Assembly (NCBI GenBank): GCA_050084985.1
Contig: JBITNC010000002.1
Location: 22,382,001-22,446,000, forward strand
Source: Nageia nagi
Taxonomy: Eukaryota; Pinophyta
Length of the DNA stretch: 64,000 nt
Direction: 5' to 3'
Both the position numbers and the translations under genes were made by a program. Below the pieces are notes generated by a model, which was not told the origin of the DNA, did no database searches, and saw nothing but the letters and a program-made list of their open reading frames with translations. Positions 57,600-64,000 of the stretch are shown piece by piece (the first letter of the stretch is position 1; every line of letters begins with the position of its first letter).

Positions 57600-58330
57600 G
57601 AGAATGGTAAGGAGAGGGTTGAACAATGTAAGAAAAATGTCCAAGTCAATTCATCGACCACAAGGAAGAGGAGACACATCGAGGTGTCAATAGCATGATA
57701 CCATGATGGCCACAAAGGGGTTGCGAAGGTGAGATGGATGTTGCATGGAATAGAGATTGAGAGACTGAAATGTTTCTTAGCACGAGGGGCGAGTGGCTAG
57801 GAGGAGGGATGGCCACAAAGGAGGTGGAAAGGAGCTGCAAGTGGAGGATTGCACAAGGATAAGAGGCTTCAGGTATGCCATAAGTGGTCCAAAAAAACAC
57901 TTAGCAGTGATACAATGGAGATGGGTATTGTAATTGCTTCCTTCGTTGGTGATTGTAATGGGAAAACCACCAATCCACCTGCCAAGAGAAGTAAAAATAG
58001 AGAAATGGTAAGGAACATTTGATAGTGAAGGCATGTCTATGGGTTTATAAAAGGCACTTAAAGGCACATTTGATACCATGGATCCAAAATACTCAATGTG
58101 TGATGCAATGGAGATGGGTGCAAGGATTTTGTGCAATGCAAGTGGTCACAATACTCAGCATGTGAGGCAATGGATATGGGTGCGAACATAGCCTACTGCA
58201 AATAATTTCCAATGTGGTCAAAGAGTTTGGTTGAGGGCAGGGAAAAGCAACCATGAGACTAAGGTGAGGGTTTGATGGGTCATCCCATATCTTCCCCATC
58301 TATGTTTCCATGGTAGTATTAATAGTATCG
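57600..58330 (-). other. GC-richer cassette in E4 leader
   Basis: The block contains three relatives of ACCCATCTCCATTGCATCAC (minus strand), spaced about 60 and 180 bp apart, and opens several overlapping minus-strand frames (57646-57900, 57777-58136, 58093-58299). They are Pro/Ser/Leu-rich and share no family I know. The internal repetition suggests low-complexity or captured host sequence and not a gene. Confidence 0.5.
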
Positions 58331-58581
58331 ATTTATTTCTCAACATTTGGTAGTCCTCTGTATTTCTCTTCTATAGAACCTTCTTGTATGGGACCATCTC
58401 AACAAAAGAACATTAAAAAAATATGCTCAACAAAATTTTTGAAATAAATGTAAAAAATAATTAATTTTTATTATTACTAAAAGAATGTATTCCACTTCAA
58501 CTAATATTCCTCAATAAAGAAATACAATCTTCTAAAAATGAAACTAAAAATTTTATTTTATTTTTGCATAGAAGATATAGT

Positions 58582-58607
58582 TATATATATATATATATAT
58601 ATATATA
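58582..58607. repeat. (TA)n microsatellite
   Basis: About 13 TA units within the E4 leader. Confidence 0.95.
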
Positions 58608-58976
58608 ATATCCTCTTTAAATAGAATTATATCAATGATTTAAGTAATTTTTTTTAAGAATGCTAAAAAAAAACAAATTATATACTATCTTATTGAATAA
58701 TAAATTAGGCATTAAAAAAAATGCTATTAACATAAGAGGTTAGTGTTAATAAAAATTGCTTGTATTGATATTTTGATCATATTAAAAAATAGAAACTAAC
58801 ATATCTCATATTTCATCTCATAAAATATATTAGTCTTCTTAAATAAAAAATAACCAAGAAGAAAGGAATTTATACTTTCTCTTAGTTTTATCTCAACAAA
58901 CAAGTGTAGGATGAGAAATGAAGACCTTCAAGATGAAGAGCTTCTACACCAAGAATGTGAAGAAGAGCTTCCAAGA

Positions 58977-58989
58977 AGCTTTGATACCA
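58977..58989 (-). other. E4 primer-binding site
   Basis: Minus strand TGGTATCAAAGCT, the family PBS with one G-to-A change. Confidence 0.85.
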
Positions 58990-58992
58990 ATT

Positions 58993-59498
58993 TGAAGGAA
59001 CTAACATTAATAAGATAATTTTTAAACAACCAAGATCTCTTGAAATCTCACAATACACATACCACAAACTCATAAATAAGACAATCTCACAAAGTAACTC
59101 AAGATGTAAAGTGGTTCCTCCAACTAGGAGTACATCCATTAACTAGATCTTTACTTCAATCACAAATACAACTATCTTGCAATCCTCCTAATCTTAACTC
59201 CTACACTTCTATCCTATAGCATAAATTCACTCCACAAATTGATGTGTAATCACAAAGAGAGAGCCTTCTATTTATAGGCCAAAATCCCTTTTTGGATTAC
59301 CCTTTTATCCAATGTACAAAAGCATAACATGCACATCCTTTTACCCAAGGGGCATGCTCATGACATGGAGTGTAGGAAAAGTTACATTATCATATTCACT
59401 TAAATACTTAAGGTATTAAATGATACCCTTAAGTATTAGTGAACTTACATAGAAGATTTAATACAAACCTTTACAATAATGCATTATACATTCTAACA
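58993..59498 (-). repeat. E4 5' LTR
   Basis: 506 bp with TATA-like box and palindrome (59395-59443) present. About 8% divergent by eye from its partner. Confidence 0.95.
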
Positions 59499-59971
59499 TA
59501 TGCTCTATTTTGTAATGATAATCAATACATGTTTTATATACAACAAGTGATTGAGTTTTTTGGCTTGACATCTTCATGATGAGTTATAGTGCACCATTGA
59601 TCAGTTTATGATGAAATTTTTTCGATTTATCTATCTTTGTTGATATGAATATGTTGCATCTAACTGATCTTGTTATTTAAGCTACTTATGACTTGTAGGT
59701 TCCTTTGAGATTGCAGGTTACTTACTTTAGGTATGCAGGCTTTTGGAGATTCTTCATGACTTCCAATTAGATGACTACTTCATATACATTGAAATCGGTT
59801 ATGGTTAATGATTGTATTTGACAAAGTAGTGAGTCTCAAACTAGATCTTTCTTACTTCAAAAATATGTAAAAAGTTCTCATCTTCATTGTACCTATTTGG
59901 AGGAGAACTCTCTTACTTTTTCTATTTCTTCTCTCTTATTCACTCTATCCCAATATTGCATTAAGGGGGAG
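59499..59971 (+). other. E3 3' untranslated region, right part, with polypurine tract
   Basis: It resumes E3 at TATGCTCTATTTTGTAATG, collinear with 12395-12855 of E1, and ends in the polypurine tract TTAAGGGGGAG at 59961-59971. Confidence 0.85.
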
Positions 59972-60205
59972 TGTTGGAATGTATAATGCATTATTGTAAA
60001 GGTTTTGTAATAATATTTTATGTAAGAGATTCATATTTGTGAATGAAGTGAGATCTAGTTAGTGGATGTACTCCTAGTTGGAGGAACCACTTATATCTTG
60101 TGTTATCTTTGTGAGATTGCTTTATGAGTTTATTAGATGTGATTTGTGAGCTTGCATGTGATCTTGGGAATATAGAGTTGTTTATGTTATAGTTCAACTC
60201 TATCA
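59972..60205 (+). repeat. E3 3' LTR, short form
   Basis: 234 bp with the same internal deletion as 44169-44392, ending CTCTATCA. No TATA-like box and no palindrome. Followed by CTCGG. Confidence 0.9.
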
Positions 60206-60210
60206 CTCGG

Positions 60211-63200
60211 ATCAAATGAAATTCCATATCTAGTGCCCATTGACTAATATCAAAGCTGGTGGGTGGTTCTCTCTCTCATGTACAACAAAATACGTATTTG
60301 CTTCTTATTTCCCTCTGATTAGCCCCATAAGTTCACCAAAGTGCATTCCCTTAATTATTTATATGTTGTGCAAGGTAAACTTGAAGAGGATGTCATATGT
60401 GCACACAAACCCAAAAAAATAATTAGTACAAAATATGAAATAGAGAATATAACTATACCTATGCCAAGTAGACAAGAGTAAATTGAGTTAAACCTTTATA
60501 GAGCAAAGATCAGTTGCAAGTGCTATGGAATTAAAACTCCAAAAATTATAGTTCATGAAGGAATATTGAGATTCATGCAATGAAGGTTGTAGAAGATCAA
60601 TTTTCCAATTTGAACTCATAATGCTAGGATGATAGCTTTTGTTGAGAATAACCCATATCGATACCACTATTTGGGGTAAATAAAACCAAATAAATGAGAC
60701 ACATCTGATTTTATAAAGAACCAAGCAAACAGATCTAGAGGAAAAGATGGGATACCGTGTGTGCATTATTCCTCCTCGGGTGATGAACAACATTGCATAT
60801 GCATTATTGTAAAGGATAAGGGGGAAGCATTATTCCATGACCTAGAAAAGATGGAACACCATGTAAACAAAAATATACACCAATCACCTGCCCAAATAGA
60901 AGTTGGGAATCATGATAAATCAAGGATACCCATAAGATAGGAAACATTCAAATCATTATGAAAGTGCATTAATCACCATCTAAATCAGAATCAAGAAACT
61001 ATGATTAGAAATAACACTCATCACACTGTCTTTCCTAAAATAACACACTAATCACCAATCTATTTTATTATAAGAAGGAAGCAACTACGTGGATGTCCAT
61101 GCTAATGACATCTCCAACAATCACTCATTTATTTTCTTTAACTCTACAAATAGCTTCACTTTTCCTTCAACATACATTTAATTAGAAATCCATGTAGCTC
61201 AACACCAAACAACTAGTCCTTTAATTTTCCTCATGCTCATCTCCCTCTAGTTCCAACATTTTTTGTAGATTTTTACCCTAGATCTCAACTGTGGTGAATA
61301 TATCATCAAACTTTTAACACACATGACATGAACATCCACATGGTAATACTAGCTCTCCATAAATGCCATGATTTGAACTCCTGATGCTCAACAAAGCAAC
61401 AAGCCTAGTCCTCTCATCCAACCTATCACTGTTCATGCTCACAAACTCCATCTATCATGATTGCATGGATGGAAACACCTAGTGTTTCCACCTACTACAT
61501 CTGATGATTCCACCCGTCTCATCTTCTTTATTATTGAAGTGTGATTCTTTACCACTAAACTTTCATTATTGCTATTCTTTAATACTAAACTTTCATTATT
61601 GCTAGCCAAAATTAATATTACAAGCTTAATATTTCATATTTGATTTTATGGACCCTATAGTGAAGAATAATAAATTTTAAATATAAATATAAATTTTAAA
61701 TATAAATTTTAGATTATAAATTGTAAATTATAATTATAAATTTTAATTACAAATTTTAAATTTTAAATATACATTAGAAATTTTAAATTTTATAATTTAA
61801 ATATAATTAATATTTTAATTCTTTATAGTTAAATTATTAATTTATATTATGAGTTTATTGTTAAGTAATACAAACATATTTTATTAATCTATGATCGAAT
61901 CTTTTATCATAAAAATTTGGTAAGTGTGCGTGTGTGTATATGTATTAAAAGTAAATTTTCCTTGTAAAAGAAAAATGATGAAAATAGGTCTTCAATGATC
62001 TTGTAATTAAAATCTTATTATTTTCTTAATGTAAAAGAACACAACAAAAATCTTATTAAATTATGATAGATGTAAATCTCATTAATATATTTTATAAATG
62101 ATAGAGTTTAATTTAACTTAAACTTTTATTTTATATAAGGTAAGATAAATTTTTTACCATAGTTTTAAATTCTAGGGTTTGTAGGATCTATCAAAATTAA
62201 TCCACATGAGAAAAGAAAGAAATTATATCAACCAAGTATGATTTATACATATTGTATTTTAAATTTATAGTAATATAATTTTTATTGAAATAAGTTAAAA
62301 TAAATTTGAAATTGAAATGAACTTAGCTATGATAAGTTATTTATTTCTTTAAAAATATTCACTTATATTGTATAATTTGTTTATTACAATTTTTTTTTAT
62401 CTTCATTTTGATTTTTGTAAAACTTAATGTCATATCAATCCTATAATTTTGAGGGATTTACTTCAAGAAGTTTTTTTTTTTTTCTTATTCACAAGTTAAA
62501 TTTAATAGGTAAAACAAATTAACAATAACTTTCAAATATTGAAAATAAAGAACATAAAATTAAGATCCTTTTTGCAAATATAAAGATACTTCTTTTATAC
62601 ACACACAAAATAGAGGTTTCTAGAAAAAATAAGCAACAATATGACATCAAAATTTATCATAAAATTATAAACATTCATAATCAACAATATAACATCTAAA
62701 ATTCATTAATTTCAAACTAGCACAATCAATGATAACCAGTGATAGAGGTTATGGCTATTTTGACAGCTTAATTAATCTTATTTTATGTTTCCAAAAGGTT
62801 GAGATTGAGATCAAAGACTTTCTAGGTAATTGTGTTGTATTTTCTGTAATAGTTAAAATGCTTAAAAGGATCTTTGGATAAACATTGTTATTGTGGATTG
62901 AATCATTAAAAAACCATGCAAAAAAAATTCACCTAAATGTTCAAATGCAAAAGAAGATTTCAAATACACTGTAAATGCCATTGACTCCAAAATTGACTTG
63001 GGATCTGCTACTTGATTCAAGATTAAGCAAAACAAATGAAAATGGATTTAGTTCTCACTGTTAAATTGAAGATATTGTACTTTTGAAATTTGGTGTATTG
63101 ATATGATAATACAATTTTTTTTTTTAAATTTCATGAGAAAAAATAGTGATATACTAACATAAGAAATATACACTTTTAAGAACATAAACAAAAAAGGTAA

Positions 63201-64000
63201 ATTTTTGAAAAAAAATGGTTGAAACAATTGAGTGAAATGTTGTTCTATTTTACCAAATAAATCCTTAAGGGTAGCCTAAAATAGAGTCTTTATGAACTTT
63301 TTCATGATATCAAATAAATAAAACCTATCAAAAATGAGGTTTCATATTTTAGCTTTATGTCATTAGGCATTTAGATTTGCATGTATTATTCAACAAAATT
63401 GTTACAAGAACTATCCATTTTGTACCATTATAGTATATTTTATATAGTTGTATGTTTTTAATAAAAAATTATGTTCAATAGTTCTCCTCTTCCAAAAATT
63501 CATATTTGCTATTTGTTAGTAGTACATCTAAACATAGTGAAAGATTATTTGTGAATTAACATACCAATTGAACATTTAGAGATATCAATCTTAAACTATC
63601 TATCACCAAAAATACTCTTTGATAATGAATGCTTAGGATTAAGATTTTAATTTAAGCTATCTTAAACACTTTTTTTTTTGTAAGATAAGATAATGACATT
63701 TGAGTGAATGTTATAAGAAATTTGTAAAGATAGATGTCACATAAGGATTTGGTGTTTACTTTTATTAATCTACTTTTTATATCTAGAATGTGATCTAAAA
63801 TGGCTTATTGTAAGCTCTTCATATAACATCTTATGCATTCGGCATATCAAGAATTAGACAAAAGGAGTGGTCATTAGTACCAAGGGAGCATGAGCAGGTA
63901 GTTGGAGAGAGGAACGAGCAACATCATGTAAGTACTTAAAAATTGTGTCATACAATTAGTTTCTCTAGGCTCTAAAAAATATATTTCCATTCATTTTTAT
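60211..64000. other. AT-rich flank, no gene or element recognised
   Basis: No transposon, RNA gene or conserved coding signal is seen on either strand. A 101-codon minus-strand frame (60488-60793) and a 60-codon plus-strand frame (60240-60422) lack recognisable homology. 61660-61850 is an A/T low-complexity tract (AAATTTTAAATATAAA type). Confidence 0.5.

Larger units (their letters stand above)
56052..58875 (-). other. E4 long leader, probable intron
   Basis: About 2.8 kb between AAA followed by GTATAA (58875) and TTTTATAG before CAAATAAG (56052). Family blocks at 56330-56870. GC-richer cassette at 57600-58330, and a (TA)n tract at 58582-58607. Confidence 0.5.
50839..59498 (-). mobile_element. 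Copia LTR retrotransposon E4, nested in E3
   Basis: 8.66 kb on the minus strand, with LTRs of 506 bp at both ends (58993-59498, 5'; 50839-51344, 3') that differ at about 8% of positions by eye. It has a PBS, a PPT and gag-pol in copia order, all degraded. It interrupts E3's 3' untranslated region. The left flank is CATAT (50834-50838), and the right flank TATGC shares CATAT only if the terminal CA of the LTR is counted, so the duplication may have lost two bases. E4 is younger than E3 by position. Confidence 0.93.
44169..60205 (+). mobile_element. Copia LTR retrotransposon E3, interrupted by E4
   Basis: Plus-strand element with short LTRs (44169-44392 and 59972-60205) and flanks CCCGA (44164-44168) and CTCGG (60206-60210), which agree except for two transitions and so look like a decayed CCCGG duplication. 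After removing E4 (50839-59498) its 3' untranslated region resumes exactly where E1's sequence predicts. Its own length is about 7.4 kb. Gag and pol are heavily degraded, and RNase H has lost about 0.25 kb near 50298. Both LTRs lack the TATA-like box and the palindrome. Confidence 0.88.

Noticed and set aside
57646-58299. Three overlapping minus-strand frames in the E4 leader
   Set aside because: Composition-driven frames over internally repeated DNA. No recognised protein motif.
60488-60793. 101-codon minus-strand frame
   Set aside because: Hydrophobic AT-rich translation with no motif, start context or neighbour to support it.
1-64000. tRNA, rRNA or other structured RNA genes
   Set aside because: No cloverleaf, rRNA core or snRNA motif was noticed by eye on either strand. 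The only tRNA-related words are retrotransposon primer-binding sites.

Overview
This window looks like repeat-dominated nuclear DNA from a large-genome land plant. The clues are very AT-rich sequence, copia and gypsy LTR retrotransposons primed by initiator tRNA-Met, a CACTA (En/Spm) transposon with plant-type TNP2, DUF4218 and DUF4216 remnants, PLS-type pentatricopeptide (PPR) fragments and a plant GT47 exostosin gene. Nested transposons, sparse genes and degenerate CCCTAA-type interstitial arrays fit a gymnosperm well, but the species cannot be fixed from sequence alone. Only one apparently intact protein-coding gene was found: an intronless exostosin-family glycosyltransferase at 36739-37983 (+).

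Layout. 390-3215 is a two-part satellite: degenerate telomere-like repeats with a higher-order period of about 380-396 bp, then a TTTTTTACAAAAATTAACCCTAA-type array. 4952-13363 is copia element E1 (+), with target-site duplication TAAAT. 13860-15455 is a second two-part telomere-like array that runs up to a decayed CACTA transposon (15480-20545). 21150-24956 holds two truncated minus-strand copia elements, B nested in the leader of A. A sits in a decayed Tat-like gypsy element (24957-26411 and 35344-36200). That gypsy element is split again by young copia E2 (26417-35338, -, TSD GAAGG). The exostosin gene begins about 540 bp beyond the gypsy remnant. PPR pseudogene fragments and a 197-bp tandem duplication follow (41830-44130). 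44169-60205 is copia E3 (+) with unusual short LTRs, itself interrupted by minus-strand copia E4 (50839-59498). 60211-64000 holds nothing recognisable.

The copia elements form one family with two sublineages: E1/E3/E4, and E2. Unusual traits recur in the family: a 2.4-3.0 kb leader that looks like an intron ending 2 nt before the gag start; a GC-richer, element-specific cassette inside that leader (in E2 it contains PPR host-gene sequence); a long palindrome in U3 whose arms co-vary between copies; tandem repeats of variable number in the 3' untranslated region; and premature stops plus zinc-knuckle losses shared between independently inserted copies. One in-frame integrase stop is present at the same codon in all four copies. 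Together these suggest a defective, gene-capturing copia family that spread by trans-mobilisation. This is the most interesting system in the window.
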